Positions 42,130 to 52,339 of a stretch of 64,000 nt of DNA are shown here, piece after piece. Each line of letters starts with the position of its first letter. The first letter of the stretch is position 1. The position numbers and the translations under genes were made by a program. The notes below the pieces were generated by a model that ran no database searches, was not told where the DNA came from, and saw only the letters and a program-made list of their open reading frames with translations. This stretch comes from Nocardia asteroides (lineage in GTDB: Bacteria > Actinomycetota > Actinomycetes > Mycobacteriales > Mycobacteriaceae), in NCBI RefSeq assembly GCF_021183625.1, contig NZ_CP089214.1, forward strand, positions 6,324,001-6,388,000, in the 5' to 3' direction.

Positions 42130-43308
42130 GTGTCCGAAGGAATGAACTTCGAACTGTCCGAGGATCAGCAGCTGATCCGGTCGTCGGTGGCCGAGTTGTG
42201 CCGCAAATTCGACGACAACTACTGGATGGAGAAGGACCGGGCGCACGAATTCCCGACGGAGTTCTACGAGACCATCGCGAGCGGCGGCTGGCTCGGCATC
42301 ACCATCCCCGAGGAGTACGGCGGGCACGGCCTCGGCATCACCGAGGCGACGCTGCTCGCCGAGGAGGTCTCCCGCTCCGGCGGCGGCATGAACGCCGCCA
42401 GCTCGATCCACATGTCGATCTTCGGCATGCACCCGGTGGTCGTGCACGGCTCCGAGGAGCTCAAGCAGCGCACCCTGCCCCGGGTCGCCGCGGGCGACCT
42501 GCACGTGTGCTTCGGCGTCACCGAACCGGGGGCCGGGCTGGACACGCCGCGGATCACCACCTCGGCCAGGCGCGACGGCGACCACTACGTGATCAACGGC
42601 CGCAAGGTGTGGATCTCCAAGGCGCTGGAGTCGGAGAAGATCCTGCTGCTCACCCGCACCACGCCCTACAGCGAGGTGACCAAGAAGACCGACGGCATGA
42701 CGCTGTTCCTCACCGACCTGAACCGCGATCACGTCGACATCCGGCCGATCGCCAAGATGGGCCGCAACGCGGTGAGCTCCAACGAGCTCTTCATCGACGA
42801 CCTGCGGGTTCCGGTCGAGGACCGGGTGGGCGAGGAGGGGCAGGGCTTCCGGTACCTGCTCGACGGGCTGAACCCGGAGCGGATGCTGATCGCCGCCGAG
42901 GCGCTCGGGCTCGGCCGCGTCTCGCTGGACCGCGCCGCGCGCTACGCCAAGGAGCGGGTCGTCTTCGACCGGCCGATCGGGCAGAACCAGGGCATCCAGT
43001 TCCCGCTCGCCGACTCGCTGGCGCACCTGGACGCCGCCGAGCTCATGCTCCGCAAGGCCACCTGGCGCTACGACAACGGCAAACCCTGTGGCCGCGAGGC
43101 GAACACGGCCAAGTACCTGTGCGCCGACGCCGGCTTCACCGCCGCCGACCGCGCGCTGCAGACCCACGGCGGCATGGGGTACTCGGAGGAGTACCACGTC
43201 GCCCGCTACTTCCGGGAGGCGCGCGTCATGCGGATCGCCCCCGTGAGCCAAGAAATGATCTTGAACTACCTGGGCACGCACGGCCTGGGACTGCCGAGGA
43301 GCTACTGA
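42130..43308 (+). CDS. Acyl-CoA dehydrogenase
   Basis: 392 residues from GTG 42130 with GGAGG six bases upstream. FGVTEPGAGLDTPRITTSA, GRKVWISKALESEKILLLTRT, ARYAKERVVFDRPIGQNQG and THGGMGYSEEYHVARYF are clear. The C-terminal region reads RIAPVSQEMILNYLG, a variant in which the EGT Glu is replaced by Ala; this branch (ending GLPRSY) is common in actinobacteria. It starts a six-gene operon that contains a complete beta-oxidation set: dehydrogenase, SDR, CoA transferase, hydratase, thiolase, second dehydrogenase. Confidence 0.92.
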   Translation: MSEGMNFELSEDQQLIRSSVAELCRKFDDNYWMEKDRAHEFPTEFYETIASGGWLGITIPEEYGGHGLGITEATLLAEEVSRSGGGMNAASSIHMSIFGMHPVVVHGSEELKQRTLPRVAAGDLHVCFGVTEPGAGLDTPRITTSARRDGDHYVINGRKVWISKALESEKILLLTRTTPYSEVTKKTDGMTLFLTDLNRDHVDIRPIAKMGRNAVSSNELFIDDLRVPVEDRVGEEGQGFRYLLDGLNPERMLIAAEALGLGRVSLDRAARYAKERVVFDRPIGQNQGIQFPLADSLAHLDAAELMLRKATWRYDNGKPCGREANTAKYLCADAGFTAADRALQTHGGMGYSEEYHVARYFREARVMRIAPVSQEMILNYLGTHGLGLPRSY

Positions 43309-44072
43309 TGGCGCAGCGCAACCTGTTCGACCTCACCGGCCGTTCGGCCCTGGTGACCGGCGCGGCCGGCGGCATCGGCTCGGCGGTGGCCGAGGCGCTC
43401 GCCGCCGCGGGCGCGGCGGTGCTGGTGACCGACCTGGACGGTGCCGCGGCAGCCGCGGTTGCCGAGAAGATTACGGGAAACGGCGGCACCGCGGCGAGTT
43501 TCGCGCTGAACGTGACCGATCGGGACGCGGCGGGCGAGGCGGGTGAGCGCGCCGCCGCGCTCACCGGCGGCACGCTGCACATCGTGGTGAACAACGCGGG
43601 CGTCACCGCGCCTGCCATGTTCAAGGACACCACCGCGGAGTCGGTGCGCCAGCTCTTCGAGATCCACGCGCTCGGCACGGTGAACGTCACCCAGGGGGCG
43701 CTGCCCTTCCTGGCCACCGACGGCACCGGGCGGGTCATCAACGTCACCTCGGCGGCCGGGCTCGTCGGCACGCTGGGGCAGGTGAACTACTCGGCGGCCA
43801 AGGCGGCGATCATCGGGATCACCAAGTCGCTGGCGAAGGAGTTCGCGCGCAAGCAGATCCTGGTGAACGCGCTGGCCCCGCTGGCGGCCACCCCGATGAC
43901 CGCGACCATCCGCACCGACGACCGCTTCGCGCCCGCGATGCTGGACCGGATCCTGCTGCGCCGCTGGGCCGAGCCGGAGGAGGTCGCGGGGGCGTTCGTC
44001 TTCCTCGCCTCGGACGCGGCGTCGTTCATCACCGGGCAGGTGCTGCCGGTGGACGGCGGCACGGTGATCTGA
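43308..44072 (+). CDS. Short-chain dehydrogenase (FabG/3-hydroxyacyl-CoA dehydrogenase-like)
   Basis: 254 residues; the ATG shares its A with the preceding stop (TGATG). ALVTGAAGGIGSAVAEAL, VVNNAGVTAPA, Ser in INVTSAAGL and YSAAK complete the catalytic set, and FITGQVLPVDGG is the usual C-terminus. In this operon it most likely oxidises the 3-hydroxyacyl-CoA formed by the hydratase at 45292. Confidence 0.9.
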   Translation: MAQRNLFDLTGRSALVTGAAGGIGSAVAEALAAAGAAVLVTDLDGAAAAAVAEKITGNGGTAASFALNVTDRDAAGEAGERAAALTGGTLHIVVNNAGVTAPAMFKDTTAESVRQLFEIHALGTVNVTQGALPFLATDGTGRVINVTSAAGLVGTLGQVNYSAAKAAIIGITKSLAKEFARKQILVNALAPLAATPMTATIRTDDRFAPAMLDRILLRRWAEPEEVAGAFVFLASDAASFITGQVLPVDGGTVI

Positions 44073-45295
44073 TGGGGCCGCTCGCGGGCGTCACCGTCGT
44101 CGCGCTGGAGCAGGCGGTCTCGGCGCCCATGTGCACCCGCACGCTGGCCGACTTCGGGGCGCGGGTGATCAAGGTGGAGAACCCGGCGGGCGGGGATTTC
44201 GCCAGGCACTACGACGACGTCGTGCTCGGGCAGGCGGCGCACTTCGTCTGGGTGAACCGGGGGAAGGAGTCGGTGGCGCTGGATCTCAAATCCGAGGCCG
44301 GCGTCGCCGTTCTGCACCGGCTGCTCGCCGAGGCCGACGTGCTGGTGTCGAATCTGGCGCCGGGTGCGGTCGGGCGGCTCGGGTTGTCCTCGGCCGAGCT
44401 GGCCGAGAAGTACCCGGAGCTGATCTCGGTGGAGATCGACGGGTTCGGGGCCGGTGGACCGCTCTCGCACAAGCGGGCCTACGACCTGCTCGTGCAGGCG
44501 GAGTCCGGGGTGTGCGCGGTGACCGGCACCGCCGACGCGCCCGCCAAACCCGGGCCGCCCATGGCCGACGTGACCACGGGTTTGTACGCCGCACTGTCCA
44601 TCCTCGCCGCGCTGTACGAGCGGGACCGTGCTCGTGGTGGCGCGGCAGCCGGCGGCGCGAGTATCGCGGTGAGCCTGTTCGACACGATGGCCGAGATGAT
44701 GGGGTACCACCTGACCTACGCCAGGCACTCCGGCATCGACCAGCTGCCGCTGGGGATGAGCTCGCCCGCGGTGGCGCCGTACGGCGCCTACCCGACCCGC
44801 GACGGCCGCACCGTCGTCCTCGGCACCACCAACGACCGCGAATGGCAGCGCCTCGCCACCGCCGTCATCGACCGCCCCGACCTCGCCGCCGACGACCGCT
44901 TCCGGACCAACCCCGGCCGCACCGGGCACCGCGCCGAACTCGACGAAGCCATCGCCGCCTGGTGCGCCCGGCACGACCTCGCCGACATCCAGCGCGTCGC
45001 CGACGCCGCCGGGATCGGCAACTCCCGGTACAACCGCCCCAGCGAGGTCCTGAACCACCCCCAGCTGGTCCAGCGCGACCGCTGGCGCGAGATCGACACC
45101 CCCGCGGGCCCCATCCCCTCCCTGCTGCCCCCCGCGATCCTCTCCGGCTTCGACCCCCCGATGAACCCGGTCCCCGGCCTCGGTGAACACACCGACACGG
45201 TCCTCGCCGAGTTCGGCTACGACGCGGGGGAGATAGCGACCCTGCGGTCGTCGGCGGTCATCGGCGGCGAGTCCCGAGCCGAGGCCACCCCGTGA
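44072..45295 (+). CDS. CaiB/BaiF-type (class III) CoA transferase
   Basis: 407 residues. GVTVVALEQAVSAPMCTRTLADFGARVIKVE is the family N-terminus; the catalytic Asp is D138 in RAYDLLVQAESG; PPMADVTTGLYAALSI and VAPYGAYPTRDG follow. It moves CoA from one acid's thioester to another, a way to activate the substrate without ATP, or acts as a racemase-like relative. Its first base is the last base of the SDR stop. Gives the island a second activation route beside the ligase at 21686. Confidence 0.92.
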   Translation: MGPLAGVTVVALEQAVSAPMCTRTLADFGARVIKVENPAGGDFARHYDDVVLGQAAHFVWVNRGKESVALDLKSEAGVAVLHRLLAEADVLVSNLAPGAVGRLGLSSAELAEKYPELISVEIDGFGAGGPLSHKRAYDLLVQAESGVCAVTGTADAPAKPGPPMADVTTGLYAALSILAALYERDRARGGAAAGGASIAVSLFDTMAEMMGYHLTYARHSGIDQLPLGMSSPAVAPYGAYPTRDGRTVVLGTTNDREWQRLATAVIDRPDLAADDRFRTNPGRTGHRAELDEAIAAWCARHDLADIQRVADAAGIGNSRYNRPSEVLNHPQLVQRDRWREIDTPAGPIPSLLPPAILSGFDPPMNPVPGLGEHTDTVLAEFGYDAGEIATLRSSAVIGGESRAEATP

Positions 45296-46113
45296 GCAGC
45301 CCGGACGGCGCCGTCCTGCTGACCGACGACCACGACGGCGTCCGGACGTTGACCCTGAACCGCCCGCACCGCAGAAACGCCATCGACGCCGAGCTCTGGC
45401 AGGCCCTGGCCGACGCCTTCCGCACGGTGGCGACCGACCGCACCGTGCGGGCTCTGGTACTCCAGGGCGCGGGCTCGGCATTCTGTTCGGGCGCCGACAT
45501 CTCGGTCCCCGACAACGCCCACCCCATCTACCGCATGCGCGCCCTCACGGACGTGGCGGTCCTCCTGAACGAACTGCCACTGCCGACCATCGCGAAGGTC
45601 ACCGGCCCGGCCATCGGCGCGGGCTGGAACCTGGCGCTCGGTTGCGACCTCGTGGTCGCCGCCGCATCGGCGACCTTCGCCCAGGTCTTCACCAAGCGCG
45701 GCCTGACGATGGACCTCGGCGGCTCCTGGCTCCTTCCCAAACTGGCGGGCATGCAGCAGGCCAAACGCCTCACCATGCTCGCCGAAACCATCGACGCCAC
45801 CGAGGCGAAAGCCCTCAACCTCGTCACCTGGGTCGTCCCCGACGCCGAGATCGACCCCTTCACCGACGAGCTCGCGCACCGACTGGCCGCGGGCCCCCCG
45901 GTGGCACTGGCCCAGACCAAAGCCCTCCTGCACGAGGGCGCCGATCACACCCTGCGCCAGGCCCTCAGCGCCGAGGCCCGCGCCCAGGGCCTCAATTTCG
46001 CCACGGCGGACGCGCCGGAAGCCTTCGCCGCGTTCGCCGAACGACGGGAGCCGCGATTCACCGGGCGGTGGACCATCCACCGCCCGCCGATCCGCCCCGA
46101 GAACGGGAGCTGA
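45292..46113 (+). CDS. Enoyl-CoA hydratase/isomerase
   Basis: 273 residues from GTG 45292 (GTGA overlap). TLTLNRPHRRNAIDAELW, AFCSGADISV, VTGPAIGAGWNLALGCDLVVA and GLTMDLGGSWLLPKLAG are crotonase motifs. The acid region (TMDLGGSW) has Asp where the classical hydratase has Glu, as in many isomerase-like members. Placed between the CoA transferase and thiolase in the same operon. An Arg/Pro-rich tail of about 20 residues ends the protein. Confidence 0.88.
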   Translation: MSSPDGAVLLTDDHDGVRTLTLNRPHRRNAIDAELWQALADAFRTVATDRTVRALVLQGAGSAFCSGADISVPDNAHPIYRMRALTDVAVLLNELPLPTIAKVTGPAIGAGWNLALGCDLVVAAASATFAQVFTKRGLTMDLGGSWLLPKLAGMQQAKRLTMLAETIDATEAKALNLVTWVVPDAEIDPFTDELAHRLAAGPPVALAQTKALLHEGADHTLRQALSAEARAQGLNFATADAPEAFAAFAERREPRFTGRWTIHRPPIRPENGS

Positions 46114-46115
46114 AC

Positions 46116-47249
<1,134 letters not shown>

Positions 47250-47251
47250 CC

Positions 47252-48403
47252 GTGCGCCGCGATCTCTTCACCCCCGACCACGAGTCCTTCCGCGAACTGG
47301 TGCGGACCTTCGTGGAGAAGCAGGTGGTGCCGAACTACGTCGGCTGGGAGAAGGACGGCAAGCTGCCGCGCGAGCTCTTCGCCGAGATGGGCGAGCTCGG
47401 CATGCTCGGCATCGCGCTGCCCGAGGAGCACGGGGGAGCGGGGCTGCGCGACTACCGCTACAACGTGATCCTGCAGGAGGAGGCGTACCGGGCGCAGGTC
47501 ACGCTCGGCACGGTCCGCACCCAGCTGGACGTCATCCTGCCGTACTTCCTGGAGTACGCGAACGACGAACAGCGGGCGCGCTGGTTCCCCGGGCTGGCGA
47601 ACGGCACCCTGCTCACCGCCGTCGCCATGACCGAGCCGGGCACCGGCTCCGACCTGGCCGGCATGCGCACCAGCGCGGTCAGGGACGGCGACGAGTACGT
47701 GCTGAACGGCGCCAAGACCTTCATCACCGGCGGGCTCCTCGCCGACCTGGTGATCGTGGTCGCGCGCACCTCGACGGACCCGGAGAACCGCCGTGCCGGG
47801 CTCACCCTGCTGGTGGTCGAGGACGGCATGCCCGGCTTCGAGCGCGGCCGCGAGCTGGAGAAGATGGGCTGCAAGGTGCAGGACACCATGGAGCTCTCCT
47901 TCACCGACGTCCGGGTGCCCGCCCGCAACCGGCTCGGCGAAGAGGGCGCCGCCTTCGGCTACCTCGGCCACAACCTGCCGCAGGAGCGGCTCACCGTCGC
48001 CGTCGGCTCGGTCGCCCAGGCGCGCGCCGCCATCGCCGCCACCATCGACTACACGAAGGAGCGCAAGGCCTTCGGCACCCCGGTCGCCTCGTTCCAGAAC
48101 ACCAAGTTCGAGCTGGCCGCCATGAGCGCCGAGGTCGAGGCGGCGCAGACCATGATCGACCGGGCCGTGCTCGACCTGGTGGACGGCGTGCTCTCCGGCG
48201 CCGACGCCGCCCGGGTGAAGCTCTTCTGCACCGAGACCCAGGCCAGGGTGGTCGACCGCTGCCTGCAGCTGTTCGGCGGGTACGGCTACATGATGGAGTA
48301 TCCGATCGCCCGGCTCTACACCGATGCCCGCGTGGCCCGGATCTACGCCGGGACCAGCGAAGTGATGAAGATGATCGTCGCAAGGGACCTCGGGCTCTCC
48401 TAG
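47252..48403 (+). CDS. Acyl-CoA dehydrogenase (long-chain/isovaleryl type)
   Basis: 383 residues from GTG 47252, 2 bp after the thiolase stop. AMTEPGTGSDLAGMRTSA, GAKTFITGGLLADLVIVVART, LPQERLTVAVGSVAQARAA and the ending RIYAGTSEVMKMIVARDLGLS are as in FadE enzymes related to long-chain and isovaleryl-CoA dehydrogenase, where the catalytic base lies in helix G (the ER of QERLTVA) rather than in the EGT motif. Last gene of the six-gene operon; a terminator follows. Confidence 0.92.
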   Translation: MRRDLFTPDHESFRELVRTFVEKQVVPNYVGWEKDGKLPRELFAEMGELGMLGIALPEEHGGAGLRDYRYNVILQEEAYRAQVTLGTVRTQLDVILPYFLEYANDEQRARWFPGLANGTLLTAVAMTEPGTGSDLAGMRTSAVRDGDEYVLNGAKTFITGGLLADLVIVVARTSTDPENRRAGLTLLVVEDGMPGFERGRELEKMGCKVQDTMELSFTDVRVPARNRLGEEGAAFGYLGHNLPQERLTVAVGSVAQARAAIAATIDYTKERKAFGTPVASFQNTKFELAAMSAEVEAAQTMIDRAVLDLVDGVLSGADAARVKLFCTETQARVVDRCLQLFGGYGYMMEYPIARLYTDARVARIYAGTSEVMKMIVARDLGLS

Positions 48404-48422
48404 CTCTCAGCGCGCGAAAAAC

Positions 48423-48463
48423 GGCCGGTCGGGCCCTCCTCGGCGGAGGGAACCCGATCGGCC
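48423..48463 (+). terminator. Two-tier hairpin after the beta-oxidation operon
   Basis: Outer arms 48423-48433 and 48453-48463 pair over 11 bp (one G-T), enclosing CCCTCC/GGAGGG around a 5-base loop; an A-rich run (GAAAAA) precedes and CTTCGG follows. Confidence 0.7.
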
Positions 48464-48542
48464 CTTCGGCGTGCCCGCGGCACCGGGGCAACAGTGGTGG
48501 TTGACGATTCGCCCGCGGGGTGAAAGTCTGTTGTTCAGATAT

Positions 48543-48557
48543 GAGAATGCTATTCTC
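48543..48557. promoter_or_regulatory. Regulon operator GAGAAT-GCT-ATTCTC (perfect)
   Basis: A perfect dyad in the 196-bp gap upstream of the Rieske oxygenase, 42 bp from its start. The context, ATATGAGAAT and ATTCTCGTAG, resembles the copy at 29583. Confidence 0.75.
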
Positions 48558-48599
48558 GTAGCGGAGACGGCCACTGCCAGTATTAGAGGAGACCGACAA

Positions 48600-49922
48600 A
48601 TGCCCTTCTTCCCGAAGCCCGAGGCGGGTACCTGGACCGAGAACTGGCCCGAACTCGGCACGGCTCCCGTCAACTACAACGACTCGGTCGACCCCGAGCA
48701 CTGGCTGCTCGAGCAGCAGGCCATCTTCAAGAAGACCTGGCTGCAGATGGGGCGCGTGGAGCTGCTGCCGAAGAAGGGCAGCTACGTCACCCGCGAGCTC
48801 CCCTCGGCCGGTCCGGGCACCTCGCTGATCATCGTCAAGGACACCGAGAATGTGGTGCGCGCCTTCTACAACATGTGCAGGCACCGCGGCAACAAGCTGG
48901 TGTGGAACGACTACCCCGGCGAGGAGGTGTCCGGCGTCTGCCGCCAGTTCACCTGCAAGTACCACGCCTGGCGGTACAGCCTCAAGGGTGATCTGACCTT
49001 CGTCCAGCAGGAGGGCGAGTTCTTCGACCTGGACAAGAACCAGTACGGGCTGGTCCCGGTGCGCTGCGAGGTCTGGGAGGGGTTCATCTTCGTCAACCTC
49101 GACGACAACGCGGAGCCGCTGGAGGAGTACCTCGGCGAGTTCGGCCAGGGGCTCAAGGGCTACCCGTACCACGAGATGACCGAGCACTACAGCTACCGCT
49201 CGGAGATCAACGCCAACTGGAAGCTCTTCATCGACGCCTTCACCGAGTTCTACCACGCGCCGATCCTGCACATGAAGCAGGCGGAGCGGGAGGAGGCGGA
49301 GAAGCTGGCCAAGTTCGGCTTCGAGGCGCTCGCCTACGACATCAAGGGCGACCACTCCATGGTCTCGTCCTGGGGCGGCATGTCGCCGCCGAAGGACCTC
49401 GGCATGGTCAAGCCGATCGAGCGGATCCTGCACAGCGGGCTGTTCGGGCCGTGGGACCGGCCCGACATCGATGGCATCAAGCCCGACGAGCTGCCGCCTG
49501 CCATCAACCCCGGCAGGCACAAGTCCTGGGGCACCGACTCCTTCGAGTTCTTCCCCAACTTCACGCTGCTGTTCTGGGCGCCGGGCTGGTACCTCACCTA
49601 CAACTACTGGCCGACCGCGGTCGACAAGCACATCTTCGAGGCGGACCTGTACTTCGTCCCGCCGAAGAACCTGCGCGAGCGGCTGTCCCAGGAACTCGCC
49701 GCGGTGACCTTCAAGGAGTACGCGTTCCAGGACGCGAACACCCTCGAGGCCACGCAGACGCAGATCGGCACCCGGGTCGTCACCGACTTCCCGCTCTGCG
49801 ACCAGGAGATCCTGCTCCGCCACCTGCACATGACCGCCCACCAGTACGTGGACCGCTTCAAGGCCGAGCAGAACGGCACGGCCGCCGCCGCCACCAACGG
49901 AAAGGATCGCGCCAATGTCTAA
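48600..49922 (+). CDS. Rieske non-haem iron oxygenase, alpha subunit
   Basis: 440 residues, ATG 48600 with AGAGGAG upstream. The Rieske [2Fe-2S] ligands are C93-x-H95 and C119-x2-H122; the 23-residue spacer is longer than the usual 15-17. The mononuclear iron His are H219 and H224 in DAFTEFYHAPILH. Such enzymes hydroxylate aromatic rings, steroids or alkyl carbons with O2 and electrons from a ferredoxin/reductase. No beta subunit, ferredoxin or reductase is adjacent; the ferredoxin at 21307 carries the same operator. The next gene overlaps it by 8 bp. Confidence 0.92.
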   Translation: MPFFPKPEAGTWTENWPELGTAPVNYNDSVDPEHWLLEQQAIFKKTWLQMGRVELLPKKGSYVTRELPSAGPGTSLIIVKDTENVVRAFYNMCRHRGNKLVWNDYPGEEVSGVCRQFTCKYHAWRYSLKGDLTFVQQEGEFFDLDKNQYGLVPVRCEVWEGFIFVNLDDNAEPLEEYLGEFGQGLKGYPYHEMTEHYSYRSEINANWKLFIDAFTEFYHAPILHMKQAEREEAEKLAKFGFEALAYDIKGDHSMVSSWGGMSPPKDLGMVKPIERILHSGLFGPWDRPDIDGIKPDELPPAINPGRHKSWGTDSFEFFPNFTLLFWAPGWYLTYNYWPTAVDKHIFEADLYFVPPKNLRERLSQELAAVTFKEYAFQDANTLEATQTQIGTRVVTDFPLCDQEILLRHLHMTAHQYVDRFKAEQNGTAAAATNGKDRANV

Positions 49923-50244
49923 GCTGCCCGAGGAATTCGCCGATCTGGAGCGGTTCAGCGACTGGTGCCTGCCGACCGAGGAGGAGCGCTACGCCAAGCG
50001 GCTGGCCTCAACCATGGACGAGATGCAGGAGCTCTACGACGCCGGCATGGCGCGGCTCGAGGACATCATGGTCTACGTCGACGCGCGCTTCCCGCTCGCC
50101 TCGATGCCGGACGACGCCAAAGCGCTGGTGCACCTCGGGCAGTCCGTCGTCATGGTGAGCTTCCCGATCGAGGTCTGGAAGCAGCCGCGGGTGCTCGACA
50201 GCGGCGCCGCCTACATCCAGCTCGTCAAGGAGCCGGTGGTCTAG
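49915..50244 (+). CDS. Small protein coupled to the Rieske oxygenase
   Basis: 109 residues starting MSKLPEEFADLERFSDWCLPT. It is mainly helical (EEERYAKRLASTMDEMQELYDAGMARLEDIMVYV) with a short beta-rich C-terminus (VVMVSFPIEVWKQP, GAAYIQLVKEP). I recognise no family and it is too short and different to be an ordinary ring-hydroxylase beta subunit. The 8-bp overlap implies production with the oxygenase, so a stabilising or substrate-access partner is likely. Confidence 0.78.
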   Translation: MSKLPEEFADLERFSDWCLPTEEERYAKRLASTMDEMQELYDAGMARLEDIMVYVDARFPLASMPDDAKALVHLGQSVVMVSFPIEVWKQPRVLDSGAAYIQLVKEPVV

Positions 50245-50308
50245 GCGGTTGCGGCCACGTCCCGCCGAACGCGGGCGGGCGCGGCCCGCACCGGGCCACG
50301 GTGGCGGG

Positions 50309-51199
50309 GTGAAGGTCTTTCTCGCGGCCGTCGCGGTGGCGGCGGCGTTCGCGCTGCCGCACCCGGCGGCCGCCGCCCCGCCGGCGCGCGGCAGCACCCT
50401 GGTGGTGCTCGGCGACTCGTTCGCCGCCAACGCCGTGCACTGGGACGCCGCGGAGTGCGTGCGCGGCGCCACCTCGTGGCCCACCCAGCTGAGCAGGCTG
50501 CTCGGGGTGGCGGGCACCCCGGACTTCCTGGACGAATCCTGCGCGGGCGCCGCGCTGGAGTCGGCGACCGGCTACACGCCGGCCCTGGAGGCGGTCGAGG
50601 CCGATCGGGCCGGTGGGTTCGGGCCGGAGACCGCGCTGGTCGCGATCCAGTTCGGCTTCAACGACGCCTGGGGGAGCGAGAACCCGAAGACGCTGTGGGG
50701 ATCGCTGGTCTCCTGCGTCTACAACCTGGTCGACGGCTGTGACCGGGAGGCGGCCGCGCAGGGCCGGATCACCGACTTCCGCGCGGTCTCCGGCCCCGCC
50801 TACGCCGAGCGGATCGAGCAGGTCGTGCGGTACCTGCGCTACTACGCGCCCGCGGCCCGCATCGTCCTGGTCGGCTACCCGGAGCTCTTCCCGCCGGGCG
50901 ACACGGTCTGCCTCAACGTGCTCGGTGTCGCCGACTTCACGCAACCCCGCGGCGGTGCGGTAACCGAGTACCTGAACCGGCTCGACACCGCCCAGCGCGA
51001 GGCGGCCGCGCTGCTCGGCACCGACTTCTTCGACACGCGCGCGCTCACCGCCGGGCACGGGCTGTGCTCGCCCGAACCGTGGGTGAACGGCACCCTCGAC
51101 CCGCGCGCCGACCTCACCGGCATCCCCTTCCACCCGTCCGCGCGGGGCGACGCGGTGCTGGCTGCCGCGCTGCACGAGCGGTACGGGAGCCGCCGCTGA
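50309..51199 (+). CDS. Secreted SGNH/GDSL hydrolase
   Basis: 296 residues from GTG 50309. Signal peptide: VKVFLAAVAVAAAFALPHPAAAA. The mature enzyme has GDSFAAN (nucleophile Ser), FGFNDAW (Asn of block III) and FHPSARGDAVL (His), so it should hydrolyse lipid or carbohydrate esters outside the cell. Several Cys residues, probably in disulfides, are as in Streptomyces secreted GDSL lipases. Longer starts upstream would bury the signal peptide. Not evidently part of the neighbouring operons. Confidence 0.87.
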   Translation: MKVFLAAVAVAAAFALPHPAAAAPPARGSTLVVLGDSFAANAVHWDAAECVRGATSWPTQLSRLLGVAGTPDFLDESCAGAALESATGYTPALEAVEADRAGGFGPETALVAIQFGFNDAWGSENPKTLWGSLVSCVYNLVDGCDREAAAQGRITDFRAVSGPAYAERIEQVVRYLRYYAPAARIVLVGYPELFPPGDTVCLNVLGVADFTQPRGGAVTEYLNRLDTAQREAAALLGTDFFDTRALTAGHGLCSPEPWVNGTLDPRADLTGIPFHPSARGDAVLAAALHERYGSRR

Positions 51200-51273
51200 G
51201 CGCGGGGCCGCGCCCGGCCCCTGCCGAGACGGACGGGTACCTCGCCGCACCGCGGCGGTTCGCCGTCCGCTCG

Positions 51274-52149
51274 TTACCGCAGTCCGGTCGTCCCGAGGTG
51301 CCGATGCAGAAAGTCGAGCTGGTCGGTGACGAGCGCTTCGTGCGCCGGGCCGTCGTAGATGTCGAAGTGGTCGACCCCGGGGTAGATCCGCAGCTCCCCG
51401 TGTGGCGCGCTGCGGGCGGCGCGGATGGCCGGGCCGGGCGCGGCAACCCGATCGGCGCCACCGACGCAGACCAGCCACGGGCAGTGCAGCCCATCGGCCG
51501 AGCGGATCGGCCGGAACGCGGGCCCGAGCAGCCACCGCGCACTGGCCCGGTTCCGCCACCGGGAATCCTCGCCGGTGGCGACGACCCGGCGCCACCCCCG
51601 CTCGCTGTCCGGGGCATTGATGAAGGCGGGCTCGTCGGGCCGGCCGACGGCGGGCAGGTGACCACCGCGGGCGGCGACCAGCAGCATGCGCAACCGCACC
51701 GAGGTGGCGGCGCGGTAGGCCTGGGTGCGGATATCGAGGAACGGCACCTGACTGATCACCGCGGCTATCCGCAGGTCGGCCGCGGCTGCGGCCAGCGCGT
51801 TCCCGCCGCCCATGGACGAGCCGAAGGTGACGATCCGCTCGGGGTCCGCCTGTCCGCGTGACCGGGCGAAGGCGATGGCGGCGTGCCAGTCGGCGAGCTG
51901 GCGGGCGGGGACGAACAGGTCGCGCTCGCCGCCGCTCTCCCCGAAGCCGCGGTGGTCGAAAAGCAGGGCGCCGCAGCCGGCGTCGGCGAAGCGCTCGGCG
52001 AACGCGCCGAGCCGGTCCCGGCGGGTGCCGCTGAGGCCGTGTGCCATGACGACGACCGGCGCCGGTGCGGTGGCGCCGCGCGGCGGGTACCACCAGCTCG
52101 CGCAGTGCTCGGCGCCGGCGGGGAAGGTCAGGTCTTCGCGTGCGTGCAT
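51274..52149 (-). CDS. Alpha/beta hydrolase
   Basis: 291 residues. VVVMAHGLSGTRRDRL, LFDHRGFGESGG, nucleophile elbow FGSSMGGGNAL, acid region LVCVGGADRV and YPGVDHFDIYDG carrying the His. It is a homologue of the hydrolase at 15195-16364, without the tandem repeat. It is divergent from the large plus-strand cluster that starts at 52340 and might be a hydrolase of its product, but nothing proves the link. Confidence 0.87.
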   Translation of the reverse strand: MHAREDLTFPAGAEHCASWWYPPRGATAPAPVVVMAHGLSGTRRDRLGAFAERFADAGCGALLFDHRGFGESGGERDLFVPARQLADWHAAIAFARSRGQADPERIVTFGSSMGGGNALAAAAADLRIAAVISQVPFLDIRTQAYRAATSVRLRMLLVAARGGHLPAVGRPDEPAFINAPDSERGWRRVVATGEDSRWRNRASARWLLGPAFRPIRSADGLHCPWLVCVGGADRVAAPGPAIRAARSAPHGELRIYPGVDHFDIYDGPAHEALVTDQLDFLHRHLGTTGLR

Positions 52150-52339
52150 GGTTCGACTCTGCGGGTGGCCGATCGCCCATGCTGGCGGCTATCGGCCGCG
52201 GCGCTGCACACCCGTGGCCGATCCCGGCAATGCCCGGAACTCTGGGGGCGGACCCTCCGACCCATTCCCCGATAAACAGGGCGCTCGTCGGGTTTACTCG
52301 AGCGAGCGAATCACGTCGCGCGGGTGGCTGGGAGGCGTC
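52150..52339. promoter_or_regulatory. Divergent intergenic region upstream of the acyl-ligase/AfsA cluster
   Basis: 190 bp without a gene. GTGGCCGATC occurs at 52165-52174 and 52214-52223, and GGCCGAT at 52167-52173 forms an inverted repeat with ATCGGCC at 52191-52197. These are candidate operator sites for the cluster. I see no clear -35/-10 pair. Confidence 0.35.

Noticed and set aside
48471..48599. Upstream extension of the Rieske oxygenase frame
   Set aside because: The extra 43 residues cover the operator at 48543, and AGAGGAG stands in front of ATG 48600.
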